Assembly: GCA_018262285.1 (NCBI GenBank)
Contig: JAGTRX010000012.1
Coordinates: 1 to 35,563, forward strand
Length of the DNA: 35,563 nucleotides
Reading direction: 5' to 3'
Source: Pseudomonadota bacterium
GTDB taxonomy: Bacteria; Pseudomonadota; Gammaproteobacteria; Burkholderiales; Rhodocyclaceae
Shown here: positions 17,559 through 26,170 of the stretch, in pieces
Layout: each line of letters starts with the position of its first letter
Numbering within the stretch: position 1 is the stretch's first letter
Notes under the pieces: model-generated
Seen by the model: the letters and a program-made list of their open reading frames with translations, nothing else
What the model was told of the DNA's origin: nothing
Database searches by the model: none
Made by a program: the position numbers and the translations under genes

Positions 17559-18473
17559 TCAGGGATGCAGACTGACCCGGTTGCGGCCGCCCTCCTTTGA
17601 CTTGTAGAGCATCTTGTCGGCCATTGCGAGCAATTGTTGCACTGATGTGTGCTCGCCCGGAACCAGTGCGGCAACGCCGATGCTGATGGTCATGCGCGGC
17701 GCTGCACTGGAACATTCGTGGCGAATCGCCAGGGCGAAAACCCGCTCTCGCAGTTTTTCGGCAATGGCCACCGCCGATTCGCCACCAGTCTCCGGCAGGA
17801 TGACGACGAATTCCTCGCCGCCATAACGCGCCACCAGATCGGCAGGGCGTGCAACCCCTCCGCTCAGCGCCGCCGCCACCGAACGCAGGGCATCATCGCC
17901 GGCGCCATGTCCGTAGTGATCGTTGTATTGCTTGAAATGATCGATATCGATCATCAGCACCGAAAGCGGCTGCTGCAGCCGAAAAGAGCGCTTCCACTCG
18001 GTCTCGATGACTTCGTCAAAACGGCGGCGATTGGGGACCTGGGTCAAGGCGTCGATATGGGACAAGGCCTCGAGCTGGTCGGCCTGTTTTTTGAGCTGGA
18101 TTTGATTGCGCACCCGTGCCCGTACCACCAGCAAGGAGTACGGCTTGCAAATATAGTCATTGGCGCCGATGCCAAAGCCGTATTCCTCGTCGTAATCGGC
18201 ATCCTTGGCAGTCACGAAAATGACGGGAATACGTTGCGTCTGCGGATTTTGCTTGAGCCGCCGGCAGACTTCGTAGCCATCCATCTCCGGCATCATGACA
18301 TCGAGCATGATGAGATCGGGAAAAGGTTCGGATTGCGCCACCCGCAGGGCATCAACACCGTTACTGGCAACCTTGATCCGGTATTCGGCGCGCAAGGCAT
18401 CAGCCAGTATTTTGATATTGGTCGGAACATCATCGACGACCAGAACGACAGGAACTTCGGCGTTTGCATCCAT
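17559..18473 (-). CDS. REC-GGDEF diguanylate cyclase
   Basis: A 304-residue response regulator. The receiver domain (about 8-125) has D14/D15 and phospho-acceptor D58 in LIMLDVMMPEMDG. The GGDEF domain (about 140-304) has active site GGEEF at 218-222 and an RxxD inhibitory site (R209-D212) five residues before it. This predicts phosphorylation-controlled c-di-GMP synthesis with product inhibition, as in PleD/WspR-type enzymes. The start at 18473 is chosen because GAGG lies about 7 bases upstream and the receiver domain begins at once; the frame is open further upstream into the kinase gene. It begins 8 bases after the hybrid kinase stop, so the two are almost certainly one operon and probably one signalling path. 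Confidence 0.92.
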   Translation of the reverse strand: MDANAEVPVVLVVDDVPTNIKILADALRAEYRIKVASNGVDALRVAQSEPFPDLIMLDVMMPEMDGYEVCRRLKQNPQTQRIPVIFVTAKDADYDEEYGFGIGANDYICKPYSLLVVRARVRNQIQLKKQADQLEALSHIDALTQVPNRRRFDEVIETEWKRSFRLQQPLSVLMIDIDHFKQYNDHYGHGAGDDALRSVAAALSGGVARPADLVARYGGEEFVVILPETGGESAVAIAEKLRERVFALAIRHECSSAAPRMTISIGVAALVPGEHTSVQQLLAMADKMLYKSKEGGRNRVSLHP

Positions 18474-18481
18474 GGCAGACC

Positions 18482-21400
18482 TCACTTGTTCATTGCCCGC
18501 AGCACTTCCAGTGCGCGCTGGTAGTCGATGGCCTCGACATGGCGCTTGAAGAGCTGAAATTGCGCGGCCAGATCCTCGGCGATGAACGACTCCATTCGCG
18601 TCAACCATTCATCCGGAACCAGCTCCTGCGCTTCAAGGCAGGACGCGACCCTGCCCACAATCGCCGCCAATGCCTGCGGATCGTCGATCCTTTCAAGCTC
18701 AGGCTTTTCCTCCCGTTTCTGGAGTTGCGCCATGGCATCACTAAAACAGCTGCGCAGGGTCGAAACCGTCACTGGATCAGCCTTGCCGTCGCGCAATTCG
18801 GCCTCCAGCATTTCCGCTGCCCGGTACAAGTCCATCGCCCCCGCATTCCCGGCCGCGCCCTTCATGCGATGCGCCACTGACCTAGCTTGCGCCAGATCTC
18901 CGGTCGCAAGCGCAGTTTCCAGTTCCTGCTGTGTTCCGGCCATGTCATTGGCAAACAATTGCAGCAGGCGAAGAATTTGTTCATTGTCGCCGCCGAGCAT
19001 CACACTCAGGCGCGTCAAATCAAATCCGCGCATGTTTGGCAAACTGTTGCCAACAAGCGCTGCCGTCGCATTTTCCACCCGCGACGCATTGGCCGCTGCA
19101 GGCGCAAGCCAGCGCAACAGGACGCGCAGCAACTCCTCCGGATCGACCGGCTTGGCGACAATATCATTCATGCCGCAAGCCAGCGACTTGTCGCGCTCTT
19201 CAGCCGTTACCCCCGCTGTCAGGGCGATAATCGGCAATTGCTGGTATGCGGCCTTGCGGCGAATACGGCGCGTGGCCTCCAGGCCATCCATTTGTGGCAT
19301 GCTGACATCCATCAGGATGGCATCGAACACCGACTTCTCCAACATGGCCAGAACCTGAAGGCCGTTTTCCGCCACCTCAACCTGCAAACCAGCCAATTGC
19401 AGAAATTCGCCAACGACTTGCTGGTTAATCGCATTGTCTTCCGCCAAAAGAATGCGTTTTCCCGAAAGGCGACTTCCCTCAGCCGCCAGATGATCCGACA
19501 AGGCATTAGCCGAACACAAGCGCCTTGCCTGCCCTCCCACGCGCGGAACCTCATCAGCGGCAACCTCCAGACTCAGCTCGAAGCGGAAAATACTGCCCCG
19601 ACCTGGCTGGCTATCGACCTCAAAATCACTGCCCATCAACTGCAGCAGTTCGCGGCTGATCACCAAGCCCAGCCCGGTTCCGCCAAAACGCCGGCTGATC
19701 GAATCATCACCTTGATGGAAAGACTGAAAAAGATTTTTCACCACCTGAGCGTCCATGCCGATACCGCTATCCTCAATGGCCCAACGCATCCTGGCGCGCC
19801 CGTTTTCGAGGGTAAACAGGCTGACCCGCAAGGCAACTCGACCCGCTTCGGTAAATTTGATGGCATTGCCGATCAGGTTGGACAAAATCTGCTGCAATCG
19901 CAATACATCTCCGACCAAAGCCCGCGGCACCTCGGAGGCCGCCTCAATCTCAAGCTGCAAACCCTTTTCTTCGGCCGATAGTGCGAACAGGCTGTGCACC
20001 CGTTCAAGCAAATCATCCAGGTGAAAAGGCATCTCGACCAGCGACATGCGCCCGGACTCGATTTTGGAATAATCGAGGATGTCATTCAGGATGCCAAGCA
20101 AGGTTTGCGACGAAAGATGGATTTTTTCCAGATAACTGCGCGCTTCCGCGCCCAAATCCTTTTCCAGCGCCAGTTGTGAAAGACCGATGATGCCATTCAT
20201 CGGCGTCCGGATCTCATGGCTCATGGTCGCCAGAAAACGCCCTTTGGCAATGCTGGCAGCTTCCGCCCTTTCCTTGGCTTCCTGCAATTCCGCTTCCTGA
20301 CGTTTTCTCTCCGAAATATTTTCCTTGATGGCAATGTAGTGCGCAATTTTGCCGTTTTCATCGACCACCGGGGAAATGGTTACCAGTTCCCAGAAAATCT
20401 CGCCCGATTTCTTGCGATTCTGCAATTCGCCACGCCAATCCTGTTTGGCCAGTATGGTTTGCCAAAGGTTTTCATAGACTGCCAAGGGTGTCTGGCCGGA
20501 TTTCAAAAACCGGGGATTTCTGCCCATCGCCTCTTCACGCGAATAGCCGGTCGTTGCTACAAAAGCCTCATTGACAAAAACAATGTCACCCTTTGCATCA
20601 GTAATGATGACCGACGAATTACTTTGGGCGATAGCAGCAGCCAGCAGTTCCTGGCGTTTGACGGCCGCCTGCAGGGCGGCATTCTTGGCCTGGATTTCGG
20701 CGGTTTGTTGATCAACCTTACGCTGAATCAAGGCTGTCCGCCCCGTCATCGCCAACAGAAGCACCTGCAGCAATACTGTCAAAAATAAACCCACAACACC
20801 GACAAACCACGCTGTCCAGGAACGGTGTTGTCGTAAAAATTCCGGGGTTGGAAAAAGTTTCATTTCCCAATCCCGATCCGCCATGGTCAAACGAACCTTC
20901 CAAAGGTGCTCTGCTGCGCCGGTTTCAAGCTGCGGATGAGAGCGATAAAGCAAATTCTGCCCAGGCGGTGCTTCGGCATCCTCCAGATGCAGCACCAACC
21001 CCGCAGGCAAACGCTTCCGGGTGGCAATCTGCGTCATTTCATCAACCTTGATCACACCGACCGAAAAACCGGCAAGTTCCACCGTCGATACGCGGCGATC
21101 ACCATCATCGCTTTGTTTGTAGGCCGGGTGCAGCACCAGCAGACCGATCCGCGACTGATTCTCCTGCACCAGCCGAATCGGCGCAGTCACGGTGGGCTGC
21201 CCCGACCGTCGCGCCTTGTCGATCGCGTCGCGGCGGATGGGCTCGGAATAGATGTCGAAGCCAATAGCCGGCCGGTTGCCTTCAAGCGGCGCAATGAAAG
21301 TCACTGCCACATATTCCGGCCGGTTGCGGGCGCTGATGAGCTGGCGATTTGCATCACGCTCGGTAATCCTGAAATCCTTGAACGGCGACTTGCCGGCAAC

Positions 21401-22324
21401 CGATTTTTCATAAGCCTGCCGGTTTTCACTGGTCACAAAATGGTTGTAACTCAGGGCGAACATGTCCGGATTGTCCTTGAGGGTAATCTGCGTGAAGTAA
21501 TCGAACTGCCGGAAATCCATTTCCGGCATGACCTCCACCAAACGGCGCAATGAAGACAAAGCCTCCTGATGGGCGAAAAAACGTGCCTGCAGGCGATGCG
21601 CCAGATTTTCGCCGTGACCGGCTATTTCTTCCGTCAAGCGCTGACGTTCCCAATGCGATGCGCCAACAAATGCGCCGGTCACCAGCGCGATCATGACCAG
21701 CATGGGCATGATGATTGAGCGCATTCTTTCCTGCCACAGGCGATGCGCCCGCAACAACAGTGCCAGGCACAGAGGCGCAAAAACCAGAACGCCAAGCGTA
21801 TCGCCGCCCCACCAGCTCCACCAGGAGAAAGCCAATTCAGAAGACCCGATGACCCCGAAAAGGTAGAGTGTGCCAACGCCAACGCTGGCCGAAACCAGAC
21901 AGGCCAGCGGGCCCCCGAGAAACAGGAAACGCAGGATCTCACGCTCGGTTTCGAGTCGCTTCCAGCTTTCGCCCGGCTGTTTGCACTCAACCAGCCAGCG
22001 GGCAACCCAGGCTTGCAGCATTGCTCCACAAGCCAATCCAGCGGCGACAGCAACACTGGCCCAGGAAAGATTGCCCTGCTTCCAGGCCAGAAGGAGATTA
22101 ATTGTCAGCGAGCCGACCCAAATTCCCGGCAATATGCGATGGCCGTGGCAAAGAAGGACTGCCAAGGCCAGACCGGCGGCCGGAAAAACCGGGCTGGCGT
22201 AACCCGGCGGGATAGCCAGCGCCAACCCCAGTTGCCCGAGGACAAAGTAAGCCAATGCCGCAAACAAAGGGGCGCGCCAGTTCATATAAAGAAAGTGATC
22301 CATACCGTAGTGATCATGCAACAT
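18482..22324 (-). CDS. Hybrid sensor histidine kinase MASE1-CHASE-PAS-HisKA-HATPase-REC-Hpt
   Basis: About 1280 residues. An N-terminal multi-helix MASE1 membrane sensor (about 15-240, with [17 protein letters not shown]) is followed by a periplasmic CHASE-like domain. A further membrane helix and a PAS domain ([20 protein letters not shown]) come next. HisKA carries phospho-acceptor H703 in [11 protein letters not shown]. The HATPase has a DSGIGMD box and GGTGLGL. The receiver has D1006 in [11 protein letters not shown], and the C-terminal Hpt has H1152 in [10 protein letters not shown] complete internal phosphorelay is thus present, and the REC-GGDEF gene next to it is a likely target. The start is uncertain: ATGs at 22324, 22303 and 22285 are possible and none has a strong ribosome site. 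Frame upstream of 22324 runs into mtnA and is not used. The ligand is unknown. Confidence 0.9.
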   Translation of the reverse strand: MLHDHYGMDHFLYMNWRAPLFAALAYFVLGQLGLALAIPPGYASPVFPAAGLALAVLLCHGHRILPGIWVGSLTINLLLAWKQGNLSWASVAVAAGLACGAMLQAWVARWLVECKQPGESWKRLETEREILRFLFLGGPLACLVSASVGVGTLYLFGVIGSSELAFSWWSWWGGDTLGVLVFAPLCLALLLRAHRLWQERMRSIIMPMLVMIALVTGAFVGASHWERQRLTEEIAGHGENLAHRLQARFFAHQEALSSLRRLVEVMPEMDFRQFDYFTQITLKDNPDMFALSYNHFVTSENRQAYEKSVAGKSPFKDFRITERDANRQLISARNRPEYVAVTFIAPLEGNRPAIGFDIYSEPIRRDAIDKARRSGQPTVTAPIRLVQENQSRIGLLVLHPAYKQSDDGDRRVSTVELAGFSVGVIKVDEMTQIATRKRLPAGLVLHLEDAEAPPGQNLLYRSHPQLETGAAEHLWKVRLTMADRDWEMKLFPTPEFLRQHRSWTAWFVGVVGLFLTVLLQVLLLAMTGRTALIQRKVDQQTAEIQAKNAALQAAVKRQELLAAAIAQSNSSVIITDAKGDIVFVNEAFVATTGYSREEAMGRNPRFLKSGQTPLAVYENLWQTILAKQDWRGELQNRKKSGEIFWELVTISPVVDENGKIAHYIAIKENISERKRQEAELQEAKERAEAASIAKGRFLATMSHEIRTPMNGIIGLSQLALEKDLGAEARSYLEKIHLSSQTLLGILNDILDYSKIESGRMSLVEMPFHLDDLLERVHSLFALSAEEKGLQLEIEAASEVPRALVGDVLRLQQILSNLIGNAIKFTEAGRVALRVSLFTLENGRARMRWAIEDSGIGMDAQVVKNLFQSFHQGDDSISRRFGGTGLGLVISRELLQLMGSDFEVDSQPGRGSIFRFELSLEVAADEVPRVGGQARRLCSANALSDHLAAEGSRLSGKRILLAEDNAINQQVVGEFLQLAGLQVEVAENGLQVLAMLEKSVFDAILMDVSMPQMDGLEATRRIRRKAAYQQLPIIALTAGVTAEERDKSLACGMNDIVAKPVDPEELLRVLLRWLAPAAANASRVENATAALVGNSLPNMRGFDLTRLSVMLGGDNEQILRLLQLFANDMAGTQQELETALATGDLAQARSVAHRMKGAAGNAGAMDLYRAAEMLEAELRDGKADPVTVSTLRSCFSDAMAQLQKREEKPELERIDDPQALAAIVGRVASCLEAQELVPDEWLTRMESFIAEDLAAQFQLFKRHVEAIDYQRALEVLRAMNK

Positions 22325-22378
22325 CCTAGCCCGAAGCTGGCAAAATGGCCAAGGGCTTTGCGGTAAAATGCGTGCACC

Positions 22379-23458
22379 ATGAACATCAACGGCACACCCA
22401 CCCGCTCCATTTGGCCACACGCTGGCCAACCCTCGGTCAGCATCATCGACCAGACCGCCCTGCCACACCGCTACAGCACCATTGATCTGCTCACGCTAGA
22501 GGACGCCGCCCATGCCATCCGCAGCATGCAGGTGCGCGGCGCGCCGCTGATCGGCGCTTCTGCCGCTTACGGTGTTGCGTTGGCGATGAACCAGGTCAGC
22601 GACGATGATGCGCTGGCACTCGCCATCGCCACGCTCGCTGCCACCCGGCCGACTGCCGTCAATCTGCATTGGGCACTTGAGCGCATGCGGGCGTATCTGG
22701 CACCACTACCACCCTCGCAACGCCCCGCCGCCGCCTGGTCTGAAGCCAGCACAATCGCCGAAGAAGATGTAGCACAAAACCGCGCTATCGGCGAAAACGG
22801 CCTTATCCTGTTCAAGCCACTTGCCGAAAAACGCCAGCTCCTCAATGTGATGACCCATTGCAACGCCGGCTGGCTGGCCACGGTCGACCACGGCACCGCC
22901 CTCTCGCCCGTATATGCTGCTTTTGACGCCGGTATCGATGTACATGTCTGGGTTTCGGAGACGCGACCACGCAACCAGGGACTACTGACGGCTTGGGAAC
23001 TCAAGCAGCACGGCGTGCCACATACCGTCATTGCCGACAACGCCGCCGGCCTGCTACTGGCGCGCGGCCAGGTCGATGCGGTCATTGTCGGGGCGGATCG
23101 CATCGCCAGAAATGGCGACGTCGCCAACAAGGTCGGTACTTACCTGAAGGCGCTGGCAGCGCGTGAAGCCGGGGTTCCCTTCTACGTCGCCGCACCGCGC
23201 TCAACCATCGATTTCAATTGCGACAATGGCAACGCCATTCCCATTGAAGAGCGCGAAGGCGATGAATTGCGCCTCATTCACGGCTGCAATGCCGACGGTC
23301 ATCCGGCCAGCGTGCGCCAATTAGCAACTGAAGAAGCCGTCGCCAATCCAGCCTTCGATGTCACTCCCGCCCGGCTCGTCAGCACCATCATCACCGAGCG
23401 CGGTCACTGCCCGGCCGCCGACCTCGCCATGCTCTATCCGGAAGAATGCCATGTCTGA
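22379..23458 (+). CDS. mtnA: S-methyl-5-thioribose-1-phosphate isomerase
   Basis: A 359-residue sugar-phosphate isomerase of the eIF2B-like fold, converting methylthioribose 1-phosphate to methylthioribulose 1-phosphate in the salvage of methylthioadenosine (from polyamine or quorum-signal synthesis). Signatures are MQVRGAPLIGASAAYG at 50-65, the catalytic cysteine C161 in THCNAGWLATVDHGTALSP, and the catalytic aspartate D240 in GADRIARNGD. Its last 8 bases overlap the start of a class II aldolase. That partner points to disposal of the product by an aldolase rather than the classical MtnB-to-MtnD route, though MtnB itself is also in the class II aldolase family. Confidence 0.95.
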   Translation: MNINGTPTRSIWPHAGQPSVSIIDQTALPHRYSTIDLLTLEDAAHAIRSMQVRGAPLIGASAAYGVALAMNQVSDDDALALAIATLAATRPTAVNLHWALERMRAYLAPLPPSQRPAAAWSEASTIAEEDVAQNRAIGENGLILFKPLAEKRQLLNVMTHCNAGWLATVDHGTALSPVYAAFDAGIDVHVWVSETRPRNQGLLTAWELKQHGVPHTVIADNAAGLLLARGQVDAVIVGADRIARNGDVANKVGTYLKALAAREAGVPFYVAAPRSTIDFNCDNGNAIPIEEREGDELRLIHGCNADGHPASVRQLATEEAVANPAFDVTPARLVSTIITERGHCPAADLAMLYPEECHV

Positions 23459-24101
23459 AGACTTACGCCTGGAACTCATCGCTACCGCCCGGCGCATGGC
23501 CGAATGCGGCATCAACCGCGGCACTTCGGGCAATCTATCGGTGCGGCATGGCGAAGGGTTTTACATCACGCCCACCGGCATGGAATACGCTGCGCTGGAA
23601 GTGGACGACATTGCATGGATGCCAATTGGCGGCAACGGCGCAGCACAGGGACGACGCAAACCTTCATCGGAATGGCGCTTTCACCATGACCTTTACGCCA
23701 CCCGGCCAGAAGCGCAAGCCGTTTTGCACGCCCATTCCACCTTCGCCATCAGCCTCGCCTGCCTGCGCTCTGGCATCCCGCCCTTCCACTACATGATCGC
23801 CTTATTTGGCGGCGATACCGTGCGCTGCGCCGATTACGCTACCTTCGGCACGCAAGAACTCTCCGATGCCGCGCTACAGGCCATGCAGGATCGGTCAGCT
23901 TGCCTGCTCGCCAATCACGGCCTGCTGGTTTTCGGCAAGGATTTGCAACAGGCACTCGATCACGCCATCGAACTCGAAGGCCTGTGCGAGCAATACTGGC
24001 GAGCCTGCCAGCTCGGGCAACCAGTGCTGCTCAGTAAAAAGGAAATGGCTGTAGTGCTGGAAAAGTTTGGCAGTTACGGCCAGCAGAATCAGCTCACATA
24101 A
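23451..24101 (+). CDS. Class II aldolase (FucA-like; candidate methylthioribulose-phosphate aldolase)
   Basis: A 216-residue zinc-dependent aldolase/epimerase-fold protein. GTSGNLS (24-30) binds phosphate. E74 in KPSSEWRFH, H93 and H95 in LHAHSTFA, and H156 in ANHGLLVFG align almost residue for residue with the catalytic Glu73 and zinc ligands His92, His94 and His155 of L-fuculose-1-phosphate aldolase. The start at 23451 overlaps mtnA by 8 bases; the longer frame back to 23358 lies inside mtnA. With mtnA directly upstream, the likely substrate is 5-methylthioribulose 1-phosphate (or 5-deoxyribulose 1-phosphate), giving DHAP plus an aldehyde, as described for Ald2 of the DHAP shunt. A methylthioribulose-1-phosphate dehydratase (MtnB) is the main alternative; the conserved E74 and FucA-like spacing favour aldolase. 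Confidence 0.85.
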   Translation: MSEDLRLELIATARRMAECGINRGTSGNLSVRHGEGFYITPTGMEYAALEVDDIAWMPIGGNGAAQGRRKPSSEWRFHHDLYATRPEAQAVLHAHSTFAISLACLRSGIPPFHYMIALFGGDTVRCADYATFGTQELSDAALQAMQDRSACLLANHGLLVFGKDLQQALDHAIELEGLCEQYWRACQLGQPVLLSKKEMAVVLEKFGSYGQQNQLT

Positions 24102-24185
24102 GGAATGCCGGCTTCTCAGCAAGCCAGTGTCAATCCCTTTCCAGGTCAACCGTGACCCAAAGACGAGCCATCATGCCACCCGTTG
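24102..24185. other. Aldolase-TetR intergenic stretch
   Basis: Eighty-four bases after the aldolase stop without a recognisable gene or a convincing hairpin terminator. A candidate -35 box TTGACA begins at 24183 and runs into the first TetR operator; no well-spaced -10 is seen, although the sequence after it is AT-rich. Confidence 0.35.
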
Positions 24186-24233
24186 ACATGATGACCGTCA
24201 TGTGAAAAAATATTTTGCATGATCATCATCATG
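24186..24233. promoter_or_regulatory. Twin palindromic operators before the TetR gene
   Basis: Two palindromes share the pattern CATGA-N6-TCATG. CATGA-TGACCG-TCATG lies within 24186-24203, where the arms extend to ACATGA/TCATGT. CATGA-TCATCA-TCATG is at 24218-24233. Their centres are 31 bases apart, three helical turns. The first overlaps a TTGACA box and the second ends 7 bases before the TetR start codon. TetR proteins bind such palindromes and commonly repress their own operon. The palindromes are seen; the binding protein is inferred. Confidence 0.7.
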
Positions 24234-24240
24234 TCGAATT

Positions 24241-24861
24241 ATGGCCGCCACCAGAACTGAACAGAAAAGCGCTTCACTCCAACGCATCCTGGATGCGGGT
24301 GCTGTGCGCCTTAGAACAGAAGGGCTTTCCGGCGCTGGCATCGCCTTGGTAATGCGCGACGCCGGACTGACCCACGGCGCTTTCAATGTGCATTTTGCCA
24401 ACAAAAATGAGCTTGCTGTCGCGGCGCTCCGCCATGCGCTGCTGGAAAACCGAAAGCGCTGGGTTGGCACCCTGAAGAAGGAATCCTGGATGCAGCGTCT
24501 GCAGCGGCTTGCCCAGCGCTACCTGACCAAAGCGCATCGCGACAATCTGGCCGACAGCTGTGCGCTTGCCGCGCTGGCAACGGAAGCGGCGAGAAGCGAT
24601 TCCTCTTTTCGCAAGGCCTATGAAGAGGAGATTCTCAAATCACTGCACGGCATTTGCGGCGGCCACGACGCGCAGGAAGCCCCCAAGCCCGAGCAGTTGG
24701 ATGAAGCCATTGCCTTCATGGCGCTGTGTTTGGGCGGACTATCGATGGCACGTGCCGTCACCGAAGAGAAATTGTCCGAGCGTATTTTGAGTGCATGCAG
24801 CACTGCGGCCAGCAGGCTGGCATCCACTGAAAGCCTTTCGAACCAACAACAAGGAGGATGA
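24241..24861 (+). CDS. TetR/AcrR-family transcriptional repressor
   Basis: A 206-residue regulator. The N-terminal DNA-binding domain (about 8-58) carries the family pattern RILDAGAVRLRTEGLSGAGI then MRDAGLTHGAFNVHFANKNEL, the helix-turn-helix and following helix. The rest is an all-helical ligand-binding domain with a Cys (DSCALAAL) near its middle. Twin palindromes lie directly upstream, and its stop codon sits within the ribosome site of the next gene, so it heads and probably represses the TetR-thioesterase-SDR operon. No Shine-Dalgarno sequence precedes the ATG, where the second operator ends. The inducer is unknown; a fatty acyl-CoA or an organic toxicant would suit the neighbours, but this is speculation. 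Confidence 0.87.
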   Translation: MAATRTEQKSASLQRILDAGAVRLRTEGLSGAGIALVMRDAGLTHGAFNVHFANKNELAVAALRHALLENRKRWVGTLKKESWMQRLQRLAQRYLTKAHRDNLADSCALAALATEAARSDSSFRKAYEEEILKSLHGICGGHDAQEAPKPEQLDEAIAFMALCLGGLSMARAVTEEKLSERILSACSTAASRLASTESLSNQQQGG

Positions 24862-24863
24862 AC

Positions 24864-25310
24864 ATGCAAAAAGATAATCTTGAGCCGAAGAACATCCCCG
24901 TCAACGAATACTCCCTCTGGACTTACGAGAAATTGCGCTATGCCGATACTGACCGGCAGGGGCATGTCAATAACGCCATTTTTGCCACCATGCTGGAAAC
25001 CGGACGGGTAGAGTTGCTCTATAACCCGGCCGCTCCGCTGCACGACCAGGGCTGCACATTTGTCATCGCCAGCCTGCACCTGGATTTGCACGCAGAAATC
25101 ACCTGGCCCGGGAACGTCGACATCGGCACGCGCATCGCCACAGTCGGGCGCAGCTCGCTGACGATCGAGCAGGCTTTGTTTCAGAATGGCATCTGTGCGG
25201 CAACTGCGCGCACCGTGATCGTCCAGACCAACGCAAGCAGCCACCATTCTCAACCCCTGACCGAAGCCGCCGTGCTGAGGCTCAAGGACTTGATTGTCGC
25301 CATCCCTTAA
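24864..25310 (+). CDS. 4HBT-family acyl-CoA thioesterase
   Basis: A 148-residue hot-dog-fold thioesterase. The family motif RYADTDRQGHVNNAIFATML (about 26-45) contains the catalytic-type aspartate and the GHVNN turn at the helix start. The central helix and the beta strands (EITWPGNVDIGTRIATVGRS) are typical of YbgC/FadM-like enzymes hydrolysing acyl-CoA esters. Two ATGs are in frame; GGAGG lies 6 bases before the one at 24864 and directly abuts the one at 24858, so 24864 is preferred. The substrate cannot be read. The gene sits between a TetR regulator and an SDR-like gene in one operon. Confidence 0.87.
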   Translation: MQKDNLEPKNIPVNEYSLWTYEKLRYADTDRQGHVNNAIFATMLETGRVELLYNPAAPLHDQGCTFVIASLHLDLHAEITWPGNVDIGTRIATVGRSSLTIEQALFQNGICAATARTVIVQTNASSHHSQPLTEAAVLRLKDLIVAIP

Positions 25311-25324
25311 GCCAGGAGAATTGC

Positions 25325-26047
25325 ATGACGATTCTGATGACCCACGTTGGTCAGTACACCGGTCCGGGGACGATACCGGTGTTGTTAAGCCAATACCGGG
25401 AAGTGGCCTGCCATGACGCCTCTTTCGCCGACCCTGACATAGCCCGTCAATACGAGAACGCCAACCTGGGAACCATCGCCTTGCACGCGCAAAACCCAGA
25501 GACTTTGTTTCAGGAACTGCGCGAGCGCCAAATCACAGTCGACAAGATCATCCACAACGACGTTTACCCCAACACACCGCTACCCATCGAGGACATCCCA
25601 CTGGAAATCGTTGAAGCCAGTTTCGCGGCCTTGCTGCTATTTCCGATGCGTTTGACGCAACTGTTGTTGCCCGCGCTCAAGGCCGCCGGTCATGGGCAAT
25701 TTGTTTTTGTCACTTCTGCGCGCTATCTGCAACCGGAACCGGGATTTGCCGTCGCAACCTCCATTCGTGCCGGAACCACCGCGTTTGCGCTGGCGTTGGC
25801 GCGCGAAGCTGCGCCGCATGGCATTCAGGTCAATGTCGTAGCGCCCAACTACCTTTACAGCGAGGCGTACTACCCCATGGCGCGTTTCATCGACGATCCG
25901 GTGGGCCGCGCTCAAATCGCCGCAAAAGTGCCCCTCGGACGGCTCGGCGAACCAAAGGAAATCGGCGAATTAATTGCCTTTCTGGTCTCCGGCCGATCAA
26001 GCTTTGTCACCGGTCAGGTGATCGATTTCACCGGCGGGTGGCCGTAA
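25325..26047 (+). CDS. Halohydrin dehalogenase-like SDR protein lacking the catalytic Tyr
   Basis: A 240-residue Rossmann protein of the short-chain dehydrogenase superfamily without the usual N-terminal TGxxxGxG cofactor loop. Instead it has THVGQYTG (6-13), which fits the halohydrin dehalogenase motif T-x4-F/Y-x-G. Other stretches resemble HheC from memory: EVACHDASF, HNDVYP, VFVTSA, APNYLYSEAYYP and LGRLGEPKEIGELIAFLVSG. Halohydrin dehalogenases use S-x12-Y-x3-R; here S131 and R148 are in place but the tyrosine position is Ala144. Codons confirm this: GTC GCA ACC around A144. It therefore may not dehalogenate or open epoxides in the standard way. AGGAG lies 6 bases before the ATG. It is the last gene of the TetR-controlled operon. 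A plain SDR of unknown function is the alternative. Confidence 0.75.
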   Translation: MTILMTHVGQYTGPGTIPVLLSQYREVACHDASFADPDIARQYENANLGTIALHAQNPETLFQELRERQITVDKIIHNDVYPNTPLPIEDIPLEIVEASFAALLLFPMRLTQLLLPALKAAGHGQFVFVTSARYLQPEPGFAVATSIRAGTTAFALALAREAAPHGIQVNVVAPNYLYSEAYYPMARFIDDPVGRAQIAAKVPLGRLGEPKEIGELIAFLVSGRSSFVTGQVIDFTGGWP

Positions 26048-26116
26048 TTCTTTGGTTTTGTAAGCTGGCTTGCCGATAAATTCACAGACATGATTTTGAC
26101 GAGGCGCGCCAAACCA

Positions 26117-26163
26117 TGAAAGTCATGCCAGCAGGGGAATTGTAGACAACTGCACGACTTTCA
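26117..26163. repeat. Inverted repeat between convergent genes
   Basis: TGAAAGTC (26117-26124) and GACTTTCA (26156-26163) are perfect complements. The pairing extends by TGC/GCA after one mismatch, around a spacer of about 23 bases. It lies between the convergent SDR-like and thioesterase genes. It could form a hairpin that ends transcription or protects mRNA, but no T-run follows it, so a terminator call is not made. Confidence 0.4.
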
Positions 26164-26170
26164 GACCAAA

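Noticed and set aside
26117-26163. Inverted repeat as an intrinsic terminator
   Set aside because: The spacer is long and no T-run follows on either strand, so it is listed only as a repeat.
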